A stretch of DNA of 64,000 bases from Capsicum annuum (GCF_002878395.1 NC_061122.1:78631454-78695453); one strand, 5' to 3'. Counted from the stretch's first letter, positions 35,304-48,150 are shown. The notes: generated from the letters alone by a model not told the origin. A program made the numbers and translations.

Positions 35304-38200
35304 TCAGCATCCTTGGACTTTCTCATTGGATTCAAATAAATGAGGGTACTTTGACTTTATTACTTCTTTGGCTTCCCATATGATTTCCTCTACTTGCAGG
35401 CTCCTTTAAAGCACTTTTAGTGAAGCTACTTCTTTATTTCTTAACTTCTTAACCGGTCGATCGAGTATAGCAATAAGCACTTTTTCATAGGTGAGTTCTT
35501 CCGTAACCTGCATATCTTTAGTAGGAGTAATATGAGATGGATCTCCTATACACTTACGGAGCATTGAGACATGAAACACCGGATGCACCATTGAAATCTC
35601 TTGGGGTAGTTTTAACTCGTATGCCACTTGGCCAAATCTTTGAATAATTTTATATGGCCCTATATAGCAGGGACTTAGTTTTCCCTGTTTACCAAACCTC
35701 ATTTCCCCTTTCATTGAAGACACCTTCAAGAACACCCAATCTCCTATAGCAAAATCTAACCCTCTTCTTCTAGTATCTGCATATTATTTATGTCGGATTT
35801 GAGATATTTCTAACCGTTGTTGTATCACCTTAACTTTTTCTATAGCTTGATGAATAAGATCTGGCCCAAATAAGGTAGTTTCACCCACTTCAAGCCACCC
35901 AATTAGTAATGTACACTTTCTGCCATATAAAACTTCATAAGGTTCCATTTTGATACTCGAGTGATAACTATTGTTGTATACAAACTCAATTAGTGGCAAA
36001 TGATCATCCCAATTACCTTTGAAGTCCAATACATACGCAACATATCCTCTAGTGTTTGGATTGTACGTTCCGCCTATTTATGCTTAAACTCACTTGCGTT
36101 CCCAAACTCTTCTAGAATGACCTCCAAAAATGTGTGGTAAATTGAGTTCTCCTATCAGATATAATAGAGATTGGGACTCCATGCAGCCAAACTATCTCTT
36201 TAATATATAATTTTGCATACTCTTCAGCTGTGTAAGTGGCCTTAATTGGTAGGTTGTATGCTGATTTGGCGAGTCTATCAACTATTACCCATATAGAATC
36301 AAACTTTTGAGGCGAGAAAGGTAGACCAGTGATGAAATCCATGTTAATCATATCCCACTTCCAAGTTGGGAGCTACATAAGCTGCATATAACCTCCAGGC
36401 TTTTGGTGCTCCACTTTCACTTGTTGACAATTTGGACATTCAGCTATAAATTCTGCAATGTTCTTCTTTATATCGCCCCACCAATACACCTCTTTCAAGT
36501 CATGATACATTTTAGTTGAACCAGGATGGATAGAATATCTTCAATGATGTGCCTCTGTCATAATCCACTTTCATTGCCATCTACATTAGGTACACATAAT
36601 CTGTTTTGGCACCGAAGTATTCCTTCTTCTGTAAGTTTAATTGCCTTTGTCATACCTTGTTGTACATACTCCTTAAGCTGTAAAAGAATCGGATCTATGT
36701 ATTACTTCTCTTTAACTTCGGCTACTAATGAGGATTCTGCTGCATTTTTCACAATAACGCCTTTGTTTGAATATTCAAGAAGGCGAATCCCCAAGCTAGC
36801 TAATTGATGTAGATCTTTAGTTATCCCTTGATTTCTGCGGGCCACCTATAATTACTTTCCATTGCCTTACAACTTAGCGCATCAGCTACCACATTTGCTT
36901 TCCTCGGATGATATAAGATATCAACATCATAGTCTTTTAACAGCTCAAGCCACCTTCGCTGCCACAAATTTAAGTCCCTCTGGTTAAAGAGGTACTGCAA
37001 ACTCTTGTGGTCAATATATATATCAACATGAACCCCATACTAGTAGTGGCACCATATTTTTTAAGCAAATATAACTGTTGCTAACTCAAGATCATGTGTT
37101 GGATAATTCTTCTCGTGTTGCCGCAACTGTCTTGATGCGTAAGCTATTACTTTACCATGTTGCATAAAAACACATCCTAAGACAACTCCTGAAGTATCAC
37201 AATATACCACATAGCCTTCCATGCCATCCGAAAGTATCAATATGGGTGTAGAAGTCAACTTATTCTTTAAATCTTGAAAATTTCTTTCACAAGTTTCATT
37301 CTATTGAAACTTAGCTTCTTTGTGTGTTAGCTTTGTTAAAGGTGTAGAAATAGAAGAAAACCCCTCAATGAACCTTCTATAATAACATGCCAAGCCTAGG
37401 AAACTACGAACCTCCATAGGCGTCGTAGGTCTTGGCTAGTTCTTCACTGCCCCTATCTTTTGAAAATTAATTCTTATCCCTTTATCAGATATAATGTGAC
37501 CCAAGAATGCTACCGATTTTAACCAAAACTCATATTTGGAGTACTTCACATACAGCTTACGATCACGAAGAATTTGTAACACCTGTCACAAATGATTACC
37601 ATGTTCTTCTTTCGATCTTGAATACACCAGAATATCATCTATAAATACGATATAAAATACATCCAAGAATGGCTTAAACACTTTATTCATCAAATCCATG
37701 AAAGCTACCAGTGCATTAGTTAGCCCAAATGACATAACTAAAAACTCAAAATGACCATATCGCGTGCGGAAAACTGTTTTGGGTATATCATTCTCCTTCA
37801 CTCTCAGTTGGTGATAACCTGAGCTTAAGTCGATCTTTGAGAAGTACTTAGCACCTTGTAACTGATCAAACAAATCATCAATTCTAGGAAGGGGATATTT
37901 GTTCTTAATTATCACCTTATTCAATTGTCGCTAATCAATACACATTCTCAAAGTGCCATCTTTCTTACGTACAAATAATACGGGTGCACCCCAAGGAGAT
38001 ATACTAGGCCATATGAAACCCTTTTTCAACAAATCTTTTAATTGTTCCTTCAATTTATGTAATTCTGCAGGGGCTATTCTATACGATGAAATAGAAATTG
38101 GTTGATTACCTGGGATCACATCAATACCAAACTCTACTTCTTTTTCTGGAGGTAAACCCAGAAGTTCTTCAGGAAATACGTCAAGAAATTCATTTACCAT
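35304..38200 (-). pseudogene. Ty3 pol: RT, RNase H, integrase, chromodomain
   Basis: Frames in order: RT at 38200-37586 ([45 protein letters not shown]; the usual catalytic YxDD appears as F-I-D-D); RNase H at about 37258-36860 ([13 protein letters not shown]); integrase with zinc finger near 36540-36370 and core at 36351-36112 ([23 protein letters not shown]); integrase C-terminus and chromodomain at 35735-35304 (YIGPYKIIQRFGQVAYELKL, VEEIIWEAKEVIKSKYPHLF). Stops or frame changes at about 37585, 37060, 36110, 35784 and 35406 interrupt it. Confidence 0.88.
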
Positions 38201-38317
38201 TAAGATGGATTAAAGAGCCGGTGACTCTGCCTCTATATCTTTCACCCTTACTAGATGACATATGTATCCTTTGCACATCATATTTTTTGCCTTAATATAA
38301 TAAATAAACTTACCCCT

Positions 38318-40090
38318 TCATGCCTTAATAATATCCCTCCACTCAAGGACTATTTCTTTTGGAAAATAAAAATGCACCCTCTTGGCTCGGCAATCCACTG
38401 TAGCATAACAAGAAGACAACCAATCCATACCCTTTATAATATCAAAATCTACCATTTCTAGCTCCACAAGGTCAGCTAATGTATCACAATTACAAACAGT
38501 TACTATACAATTTTGATAAACTCTTCTAGCTATAATAGACTCGCCAATTGGTGTAGACACCTTGAATGTCTTAGCTAGTGACTCCTGTGTTTTTTTAAAC
38601 TTTCTAGCAATTAATGGAGTGACATATGATAATGTAGAACCTGGATCAATTAATGCATATACCTTATGTGAAAAGATGGACAATATACCTGTAATAACGT
38701 CAGGAAAAGCGTCCAAATTTTGCCGACCCGCTAGAGCATATGTACGATTATAAACACCACAAGAACTAGCTCCCTTAACACCCCTACCACGACTAGTAGA
38801 CATCTGATGACCCCTACCAAAAGAAAGAACTGATGGTGATGATGCAACAGTAGATCCAGTAGGTCGTGCCATATCAGTTATGCCTCCTTTTGTGCAATCT
38901 CTCATTATGTGTCTTGGTGTGACACACCAATAACAAGAATCTGTCCCAAACCAACATACACCTAAATAATTTCTTCCACAATGCTTACAAAGTTGTTTAG
39001 GAGGTCTTGATTGACTTGTACCTCTTTGCTCCCGATACCCTCCTACTTGCAAACCTTGACTCTCACTTCTTTGCCCAAATTGATTTCCCTTAAACCCCTG
39101 GAATCGAGGAGGAACACCTAATATGGAGTAGAAAAGTGATGGTCTAGGGGGTCTATAAAATAACTGACACCTGAATTCACTTTGAGATGGAGAAAATTGT
39201 CCCATAGATCTAGCCTTCTTAAAGTGCTCTCTTTCCAGTTCTTGTGTCCTTCTTTGCCTTTGACCCTCCATTTTTTGTGCAAAAGCTTGTATTCTTGCTA
39301 TATCCATGTCTTTATTCAAGGCAACAATAGTACAATCTCTAACCAAATATAGGTCCGATCTATCCACATATCGCTAAACTCTATCCTCCATAGTAGCCAC
39401 TATATTAGGAGCATATCTGGCCAAATAATTAAATTAAAGACTGTACTCCCTCACGCTCATGTTTCCTTGGAGAAGATTTAAGAACTGATCTGCACAGGTC
39501 TCCCAATCTTGAATGGAAGAAAATGATCAAGAAATGATATTTTGAACTCTTCCCAACTACCTGAAAGTACACCTATACCCCTTGATTTTTTCCAACCTTC
39601 ATACCATAATATAGCCACCCTTTTTAATCAATATGTTGCTAACTCAACTGTCTCTTAACTAGATACATACATAACATCCAAAGCCCTTTGAATCTGATTA
39701 ATAAAGTCTTGGGGATATTCATTAGGGTCTGACCTAATGAACTAGAGAGGGTCTAATTTAAGGAAATCCTTTGTCCGTAGACTAGCTGCCCTATCCACAC
39801 CACTAGAACCCATAATTGGACTAGCTTGTCCTTGACCTTGTCCAGCAACTATACGTGTTAATAATTGTATCGCATTCCTCAAATCTTGCTCAGTAGCATT
39901 AATAGGTACCTCTGGGGTACTTCTCTCCTCCTTAGCTCCTCTGGAGATAGATGGGTAGAAGAAGTTTGTGATGCAATCACATCTTGAGCCTCACTTTGAT
40001 CAGTATGTCTAGGTGGTGATTTACTTGTCCCTTTTCCAACGCTACATCTACTTGCTTACTTTTACCCTTACTCCTTCTTGTAACCGACAT
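38318..40090 (-). pseudogene. Ty3 gag and aspartic protease
   Basis: The probable gag start is the ATG at 40090 (MSVTRRSKGKSKQ), shortly after the primer site. The N-terminal gag half carries several stops. An open 349-codon piece at 39367-38318 holds the C-terminal gag, a CCHC zinc knuckle (CYWCVTPRHIMRDC) and the protease (ALIDPGSTLSYVTP, where the active-site triplet is D-P-G instead of D-S/T-G). D-P-G is seen in other plant Ty3 elements. Confidence 0.82.
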
Positions 40091-40290
40091 CTTTACTATA
40101 TTGAGAAAAAAATATTCAAGATTAAATTACAAATCAACCTACATTATTGGCTCTATCGCACGATCTAAAGAATGAAAAAAAATCAACTCCTAAATTCCTC
40201 GTAGCCTCCTACTTAGAGATGTGGTGCACAACACATCCATAAGCAAGACTCTACACCGATACGAATTTGCAGAAGATTCCCTAGGATGAC

Positions 40291-40304
40291 CTGCTCTGAT
40301 ACCA
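40291..40304 (-). other. tRNA-Met primer-binding site of the full-length Ty3 element
   Basis: The minus strand reads TGGTATCAGAGCAG, four bases inside the 5' LTR. Confidence 0.85.
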
Positions 40305-40308
40305 CTTT

Positions 40309-43099
40309 TGTCACGCCCTAAATCCCATTGGGACGGACAGACACCTATTTTGGGAGAACCAACTCGTAACCCGGTACTTTTTATGCATTAACTATAACAT
40401 TCAAAGGTCATGCTAGTATGAATACGATGCATTGATAAAAAAAACCACGTAAGTAAGTCCTAACCTATAAATATAAGACTTGGCCATTGGGGCCACAACG
40501 TTAAAAGAACACAATGCTACCATACTTAACTTCACATTAGTTTGCAAAGCCTCTAAAAGACACATGGACTTAGTTAAGGTTGGGACAAACCTCCACCTTG
40601 ATCATAACTACTATACAATACCAAAATACATATAACAGACTCAGAAAGCTCCGATCAACTTGGAGCTTACCAATAGCCACTGGATGTCTTGTGCTCCTAC
40701 TAAGGTGGTCTACTAAAAGGAGTACATGTACCTGCGGTATAAAACATAGCGTCCCCTACGAGGGGTGTCAATACAAAGAGTGTACTGAGTATGTACGGCA
40801 TAAAATGACTATAAATAAGACAAGAGCTCAACAAAATCAGTTATCAATATGTAACTACAAAGATAAGGATAGAATACCAACTTTGCTTGTACTTATGGGA
40901 TCATGTACATTACATCCTTTACTTTGTTTTATGCATCTTTACTTTGTAAAATTATAAGGCGTGATACAAATGACCAGCTGATCAGTGGTAAAAGAGGATG
41001 ACCTATGCTAGGCATTTTAACCCCAGGGATACGGTCCCCATAAGTATACAAATCGGGATCGACCCATGCTAGGGTTTTCTTTCGCCCTGGGATACCACCC
41101 GTAATGTTGGGATTGACCCATGCTAGGTGTTTCTTTCACCCCTGGGATACCACCCAAGAATATATAGAATCACTTCTGATCATTCTTTTCATCTTTAAAG
41201 TTATTGTTTTGGTGGTCATGTATTAGATTTGGAACTTTAGACTAGTAGAATAAGGTATGCAAATACACACTAGATGCAGTAGCAATGAGGTAGTATACAA
41301 AATTATAGAAATATAACACATAGGAGCTTAACTAACACCATAGGTCATGTTGACTAAGAGAACAACTCATAAAGCTTATTTCTGGAAACAACTATATGAT
41401 ACTAGTATCTAGATGGGAAAATGGACAGATCTAGTAACAAACACATCTTAGGAGCTTTAACAACCTAACAAGTTAGAATAACGTTGTTAGCCACCTCGGA
41501 GGTTGTATGCTACATTTAAGTATAATTTGAAAGGAAGAACACTTAGGAAGCTTACTTTGTAACAAGGGAGTTAGATTCATGCCAAAGAGTATAGGATCAA
41601 TGAACCATACATACCTTGTTGCACAACTAATCACACTTTTACTTAACGCCCTTCCTTTTTCATTATTAATCTACAATAGTATAAAACTGGTATTAGCAGC
41701 TAATAACACATTCATGCTATTTAAACTTACCAAAACAGTAAGCGGGTAGTAACCCATAATTAACTAATCCAAGGGTGTTCTTTCAACCTCGTTCTTCTCC
41801 AATTACATTCACATGCAATGTAACTTCTTATAAGATATCCCTTAATAGTTTTGTCTTTATTGTACTCTCAAAATGGTATACCAAGTGGTGTGGGCAGGAA
41901 GTATATGCGACATTCAATTTGGTGGCGTACCATTATACCCTCCTTCTACCTTTCATTGGAAACCATTCACACCTTTCCCCCAACATCAACCAAGCAGCCC
42001 CCAACATATATACATAAAATCATTTCAAAATAGCTCCAAATATCCATATATCAACCAAATATTGAACTCACCATCCCTTAAGTTCTTAACAACAACATAT
42101 ATACAATTTCTACTAATACATATATCAAAAAGGGTAAAAATGGACAGTATCCATACCTTAATTTTGGTGGTATTTTATTCCCTTAATATATATATCTTTA
42201 ATAACTTGATCCCTTTACTTACAAACCAAAAGTGAAGAGAAAAATATCTTAATAATCAAGAATAAAGGGACTGCCAAACTTAAAAAGGGATATCTTATAG
42301 TTTAATCATGGAGAACATAATTTTTATAGTATTCTTAAGATTATTTGTTCACTTAACTTTAACTTGGAAGGAAGGTAAATCCCAAGAACCCTAGTGGAAT
42401 TTTAGGGCTACTACATAGCTAAGAGAGAACAAGAGAGAAAATCTTGAAAGTTGTTTTTTTGGCTAGTTAAAATGAGCTAAAAGAGCTGGTTTCAACCCCT
42501 TTAAAAGAATCTTCTTTTGGCCGAATTTCCTATCTATTTGGGGCCATAATTTATCAAGTAGGTGATGCACCTACTTGCCCATTATATTGGGCCTTTGTGG
42601 ATCTAAAATCTTTGGGCCTTGGCTGCCCATTCTCCTCTCTTTCTCTCCTTCAAATTGGGCCAGAATTAAACTAAGTAGATGGTAGTTCATTTGGCCCAAT
42701 AAACTGGTCAAGAGAGCCTTAATAGGTGATGCACCTACTTAGTTCTTAGGTTGGTCAAAAGGTTAAAGTAGGTGATTCACCTACTAGCTTAAATCAGTCA
42801 AGCAAGCACCTTAATATTTTATTCCATTTTAAGATCAAAATGCTTATAGTTAAACTTAAAACTTATGTACACTTGGTCACTTCATCCCTTAGATTCAAAT
42901 GCCTACTTAAGGCCCCAAGTTTAGATACTCTCATCGATGGTAACTTACTCGTACCACGTTTCAATATACGTGGGAATTCCTTCGAACCTATCTTACCATC
43001 ACTAATTACATAGGATACTCGAGCCCATTACGTGCCCCATAAGTCCATATCAAGTGCTACATGAGTAGAACTAGTACATGCGGAATATAGGGTGTTATA
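40309..43099 (-). repeat. 5' LTR of the full-length Ty3 element
   Basis: This is the partner of 32372-35167 in the same orientation. Its outer end reads ..GTGTTATA on the plus strand, one base different from the GTGTTACA of the other LTR. Confidence 0.9.
42557..42785. repeat. AGTAGGTGATGCACCTACT palindrome cluster (5' LTR)
   Basis: Three palindromes in the same spacing as in the 3' LTR. They are conserved between LTRs that have otherwise drifted. Confidence 0.85.
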
Positions 43100-43512
43100 G
43101 GATCAATATCAACGTCGTCAACACCTAGGAGTGTTGTAAGAGAACTTTAAAGAATGCTCATAGAACTTTTAGTGTGTAGTCCATCAACTTTCAGCAATAC
43201 TTTGGTCCTATCTTCTCCTGTGATAATTAATATGGATTCAAATCGAGTATCTTCTATGGATTCTAAAATTTGATCAATAAGTTATTATCCGCGGATCATA
43301 TTGCATTTCAGCCTCTTCGATTTATAATGCGACTTGTGTTTTCTGTACGCCTGGGATCAATTGCAAAGTAGATTCAACAGTTGTGGAGCAAAAAGTGCAG
43401 GTCATTTCTTTATACGTATCTGGCATTCTTGGGAAGTTTTCTCATTTGTCACCTCTATAATCAAGGTAGCTTGAAATCCAACATCTTCTATCGTCTCACA
43501 GATTGTTTCCTC
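43100..43512 (-). pseudogene. Copper P1B-ATPase (RAN1/HMA5-like) metal-binding domain fragment
   Basis: The minus-strand exon begins after an acceptor-like ..ATGTAG at 43513 with EETICETIEDVGFQATLI, the end of one heavy-metal-associated domain. It continues into a second domain with MTCTFCSTTVESTLQLIPGV, whose CxxC copper ligands (Cys-Thr-Phe-Cys) are intact, and then SLTTLLGVDDVDID, the end of a further one. A frame shift before MTC, stops after the VAL of the second domain and loss of the membrane part make it a pseudogene. Plants use such ATPases to load copper into secretory compartments and ethylene receptors. The Ty3 element starts immediately after IDID. Confidence 0.8.
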
Positions 43513-43860
43513 CTACATGTTTAAGCAAGTATTTTTAGCAACTACAACAAACCACTTCTCCAAAGATCCAACGACAAAAAGAATTATAGCTAATAGCATT
43601 TCTTCAAGAAGTCAAAGTAAATTTATTCATGAATTTCTGAGCATTAATGACACACATAATATTAAGGAACTGCTAAGCTAAAGAAGTCTGGAAAACAAAA
43701 GCAATTTCAACTTTTATAATTACTACTGCATAACGTCGGGTACTTGGTACTAACATGTAAATGCATCTTTAATATAGTACTAAGCATAATGTTTAAACTA
43801 ACATCATTAGTTTTGAATCTGAATTAAAATAGATGAATTTAATCCCAAATAAAGCTTATA

Positions 43861-43951
43861 TTTACATATGATAGTCATTGTTGTCTATTTACATTATTAG
43901 AGATAATATTTATAAATTCTACAATAGGGGATGCAGTTGTTGCTGTGATCA
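43861..43951 (+). repeat. 91-bp direct repeat, left copy
   Basis: It begins TTTACATATGATAGTCATTG and ends GTTGCTGTGATCA, matching 44380-44470 with few differences. Confidence 0.85.
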
Positions 43952-44016
43952 CCTTGTAATAAGTCATATTTACTGAACTACCCTTGGTCGTCCACTTGAT
44001 CACCTTTCTATATAAA

Positions 44017-44078
<62 letters not shown>

Positions 44079-44079
44079 G
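44017..44079. repeat. (AAT)n microsatellite
   Basis: About 21 uninterrupted AAT/ATA units. Confidence 0.95.
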
Positions 44080-44132
44080 TAAAGGTTTGATGTACTACTA
44101 CTTTGTCTTTTGTGGTACTACCAAACCTTTTC
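44078..44132. repeat. Small palindromic element, copy 1
   Basis: Arms AGTAAAGGTTTGATGTAC and (reverse complement) GTGGTACTACCAAACC..TTCT form a 55 bp foldback. Related copies lie at 54942-54997 and 63740-63794 in the same orientation. It looks like a very short MITE inserted at TA. Confidence 0.6.
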
Positions 44133-44139
44133 TATTATA

Positions 44140-44169
44140 CTAGATAAGTATACCCGTGCATTGCACGGG
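44140..44169 (-). mobile_element. Helitron-like 3' terminus
   Basis: On the minus strand a perfect 7-bp hairpin CCCGTGC-AAT-GCACGGG is followed after nine bases by CTAG and then T. This is the layout expected of a Helitron 3' end (hairpin about 10 nt before CTRR, insertion before T). The element would extend rightward, over the helicase, E2F and GatB fragments. A 5' TC end was not identified. Confidence 0.45.
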
Positions 44170-44219
44170 CCCAACGTGTATAGTAGAATAAAATGAAGAT
44201 ATAACAACAAGGGACTGTT

Positions 44220-44369
44220 CCGTTTGATTGGACCAGTTAATCGAAATGATTCCAAATGTATGTTTTATACAATCATGGGAATAACATATTATTGCCGTTT
44301 GATTGGACCAGTTGATCGAAATGATTTCAAATGTATGTTTTATACAATCATGGGAATAACATATTACTG
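44220..44369. repeat. 75-bp tandem duplication
   Basis: Copies at 44220-44294 and 44295-44369 both begin CCGTTTGATTGGACCAGTT and differ at about three positions. Confidence 0.9.
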
Positions 44370-44379
44370 GATGCTCATA

Positions 44380-44470
44380 TTTACATATGATAGTCATTGT
44401 TGTCTATTTACATTGTTAGAGATAATATTTATAAATTCTACAATAGGGGATGCAGTTGTTGCCGTGATCA
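44380..44470 (+). repeat. 91-bp direct repeat, right copy
   Basis: Matches 43861-43951. The interval between the copies holds the microsatellite, the palindrome and the hairpin/CTAG terminus. Confidence 0.85.
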
Positions 44471-44744
44471 ATCTCTTGAGCATTCACGATGAAACACCTG
44501 TTAAATTAGATTTAAAGAATAAATTAGTTATGAAGTTGAAAATGTGCTGATAAAACAAATCTTTTTCAATGAAAACAAACACAATAGCTGTTAGAATAAA
44601 AGTTGCAATAACCCAGGCTATTATAGTATCAGGATGAATATCCATTTGGAAAATTGTAAGAATTACTTTGTAGATACCATTCGTAATACTGTATGTATCT
44701 CTTTGTTTTAAAAATGTTGGATAAACATTTACATACCTATTGGC

Positions 44745-44856
44745 GAAGTAGCTGGATTGTTGTGGAATATTGATACCATTGACACAGAGTTGTTAACAAG
44801 AAGTAGCTGGATTGTTGTGGAATATTGATACCATTGACACATAGAGTTGTTAACAA
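44745..44856. repeat. 55-bp tandem duplication
   Basis: Two units start GAAGTAGCTGGATTGTTG at 44745 and 44800 and end in GTTGTTAACAA. Confidence 0.85.
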
Positions 44857-47800
44857 AGTGAAACCGCCTATGATGAAAACCAAATGTCAAAGCCAAAAAC
44901 AACCATCTGTGAGAAGACCCAATATCAGTGTTGTCGGTGTCCGCATATGTCAATTTGAAATCAAAGCATCATGGGCAACGTAGTAAGCTTAGCAGTAATG
45001 CTACTTTTATGAGAATGTGGCCCATTCGGCCAACAGGTAAAAGATCAAGTGAAGGATGTGTACCGAGCAATGAAACCATGTGTCCTTTTGCGCTTCATGT
45101 TGCTTGGTTGGTACGTGCTCTTAGAAAACAGAGGCATCCCACTCGATGAAGAATGATCAACTGCATGAACAGACATAGAAGAACGATGTAGTAATTGATA
45201 TAAAACCACGTTAATTACAGAATACATTGTATTCAAGTCTCTGATGATTTAATTGGATAGTAATGAAATGAGGACTCACGCCAAAAGTAAAGGACACGGG
45301 AAGAGAAAGAACTTTGTAAGCTAGCATGACTAAGAGAGGAGGAACAAACGCCTCAACTTCCACAGCAGGAATAACAGAAGTGTTGGACTTCTGTCACAGG
45401 CAATGCATATGAAATTGATTAAATATACTAAAACAGATTTGTCTTTTCACTTTTTGAAAAGTAAACTGGTTCGAAGTTGTTCTAGGGAAGTCATAAATTT
45501 ACAATTCAAATACTCAAGCTTTAGAACCACAAATAAACATACACAGTCAAGAGAGAGAAAAAATAAATTGAGGAAGAGGAGTGAAAGGTACAAACAATAT
45601 TTTCCACCAAGGGGTCATAGACATTATTTCGATCTATTGCCTAAAACAGATTGCAAGGGTGCCTTCTAGACTTATAAATTAGGTATAGTAAATGATGCCA
45701 TGAAAATATAAGGATTAGAGAATCATGTGATCCAAATGGTATCCAAACATAAGTTTGTAATGTCCGGAAGATGTTAGAGAAAATGGGTAACCAAGTTATG
45801 TTACATTAAATAGAGTACCTTAATTCGATAAATTCCAATACAGAATATATTCAAAGATGTGGACTACTGCGGTATAAAACTTAGTATACATGTGAAACTT
45901 TTGAGAGAGCGATAAGCAGAAACTTAGATATGTTACAAGGGTCACAGAAGATTCCCCATCAATTTGGTTGGTCAATGCAATTTGAAGGATGAAATTTAAC
46001 CGACTCTCTTTACTTCTTTTTTCCTTTTTAGAAAGCTTGATATATACTTTGGATTCACTGTCCATTTGAAAAAGTTAGGGTATAAGGTAGAACTACTATA
46101 AAAGGGTGGGGTAAAGGATGAAATGGAATCAGCTGCTTAACCGTTTATAAGTCCAATGATTTCCGGCTCAGATCTCAGTTTCTCATGAGAAAGGAGAAGA
46201 CGACCACACCCTGGCTGCAAAAAAAATGATTCCACGTGAAAGAGATGGCCTCAAATCAAAGACTATTTTGGTGTTTTCCAAGCCAAGATACGGGCCAACA
46301 TGTCTCATTGCCCGGATGGAATGATGAGGACTGAAATTAAATAGTGGAGAAAAGGCCATTTCTGGAAAAAACCAATAAACAAGTATCATTACAGCCTCTT
46401 TCAGAAAATATTTATTCTTCCGTAGATTTCACGAAATTATGGAAGTTGTGGACTAAAGCATCCAGGAACGCCTGATGGAGAAGGAACCAGATATTTTGTT
46501 TCTGGTTTTCTTTGAGGGAAGAAAGAAGATTAATAATTGAAAATCATAGGCCAAACAGAGGGAGTTAAACCATGGCTGCAAATTCTATAACCTGACTGTC
46601 CCGCTAACATACGGTTTATCAAATCCCGATTCTAACTAGCTCAAAAAAATCAATCATCACAGTCCTATTAAAGACCTAGACTTGAACTTAGAGGACAATT
46701 AAGGTCTTTTTTGTCACCCAATATAATTTTATTTTCATATTTGTTGTATAGCTTTTCAAAAGAACAATACAATACAATGAAAACAACCATCAAAACAGGC
46801 TTATTCATCAACATTTATATATATAAAGGGCAGGGTGTACAGACTTTACCCCTACTATTGTGGGGTAGAGAGGGACTGTTTCCGATGGTCCCTCGGCTCA
46901 AGAAAATCATTTTACAGAACTCAGTTGATGCTGAACAAATATGATGATACAAAGGACTTGGAAGATGATGTAAACTTACACAGAAAGTCGCAGATTTAAC
47001 ATATTCCAACATTGGATCATGCAAAAGAATCTATTTTTTTTTCAAAGCAAATGAGGCTCAGATGTGTGGAATGATGAGGCATAAGAGAAGCCAACCACAC
47101 CATGGCTGCAAATGTAGATTGCATGGGAGAGAGAAATCTCAGTCACAAGCTATACCGGGTTGCCACACTAAGATACGGGCCGGTAATCTCAATGCCCGCA
47201 TTGGTTAGCCCAGAAAATAGAAACACCATCATCACTGCCTCTTTATGTACTATCCATCCACACAAAAAAGACACATACACGAGAGAAGGCAGCATATACA
47301 AGTTAAATCAATTTTCCATTTTCTCATAAAATATAAGGGCTGTTACGTGGTGCCAAATTATCCCAAGCTTAATCGGGAGACATTAACATAATGGTTCACT
47401 ACCTACTAACTTTCTCTCTTAATATGTGACCTTCAAATGCTTCTATCTAGCATCGTCAAATCACCTCTTTTTAATATTTCTTTAACCTATACTACTTCTA
47501 TTTCTCTTCGAATACTACACTATCGTCAACCTGTTGCATCTTCTTACCTTATCATGGCGTTGAATATCAAAAATCAAAGTCATATAACTTTAGGTGAATT
47601 ATGGAACAATCTAAATGTACCAGAGAAGATGGGTATAACAATCAAATAGACCGAACAGATAGGTATCATCTCTATACATAATAATTGTGTAATTGTCTTA
47701 ACATGTAGGTAATTTTTTTCCCCTAAGTAATTCACCCGACTCATCAGAAAGCAACCAAGTAGACCAAAAAGGAGATAAATAAATACATACAGAAGATATG

Positions 47801-48150
47801 TAAACTTATAGTTTTTTTAAGAGAGAAGTGAACTCTTTTTAGCATGGGAAAAGATGAATGAGCAATATGAAAAGATTGTCTATTTATTTGTCTAATTTGT
47901 TCTAGAAGTTGTCAAATCTAGAAGGTAGTGGAAAGACTGCACACATGTGCGTCAACCATAGCCACAAGATATTCTCTCTCTCTCTATATATATAGAAAGA
48001 GAGGCATTCAAACACTAATTGTGATGTCAATAGAGAACTGCTTAATTAATTTAAACATATAAGATAAGAACAACAGAAAGTGCAACTCTATGTGAAAACA
48101 GTAGAACAAAACATTACTAAAAGCATTAAAATCAGTGTAAGAACTATACC
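44857..48150. other. No complete gene; scattered coding-like scraps
   Basis: A minus-strand frame near 45395-45300 (SVIPAVEVEAFVPPLLVML) looks coding but is unidentified. Two diverged direct copies of a segment (CCACACC(A/C)TGGCTGCAAA .. AAGATACGGGCC .. TGCCCG) lie at about 46195-46330 and 47090-47210. A dinucleotide run CT/TA sits near 47974-47996. The rest shows nothing recognisable apart from the SINE fragment at 46818. Confidence 0.45.
46818..46905 (-). mobile_element. TS-like SINE fragment, minus strand
   Basis: GGGCAGGGTGTACAGACTTT, ACCCCTACTATTGTGGGGTA and TTTCCGATGGTCCCTCGGCT are the reverse complement of the 5' two thirds of the SINE. Confidence 0.7.

Larger units (their letters stand above)
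32372..43099 (-). mobile_element. Full-length Ty3 (Del/Tekay-type) retrotransposon
   Basis: The 10.73 kb element lies on the minus strand with two LTRs of 2.79 kb, a tRNA-Met primer site, gag-pol remnants and a polypurine tract. It is flanked by AGATC (32367-32371) and GGATC (43100-43104), a one-mismatch 5 bp target duplication. The LTRs are similar throughout but differ at several positions per 100 bp, so the insertion is not recent. Coding parts carry several stops, so it is non-autonomous now. It splits a copper ATPase pseudogene. Confidence 0.9.

Noticed and set aside
43861..44470. CRISPR-like array
   Set aside because: Only two direct copies with one complex interval, in a plant nuclear context; a duplication explains it.
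44224..44550. 108-codon frame with internally repeated residues
   Set aside because: The repetition is the 75-bp DNA tandem duplication read in frame; 75 is a multiple of three so the frame stays open by chance.
47102..47649. 75- and 70-codon frames
   Set aside because: No domain recognised, no splice pattern, and part lies in a diverged direct repeat.
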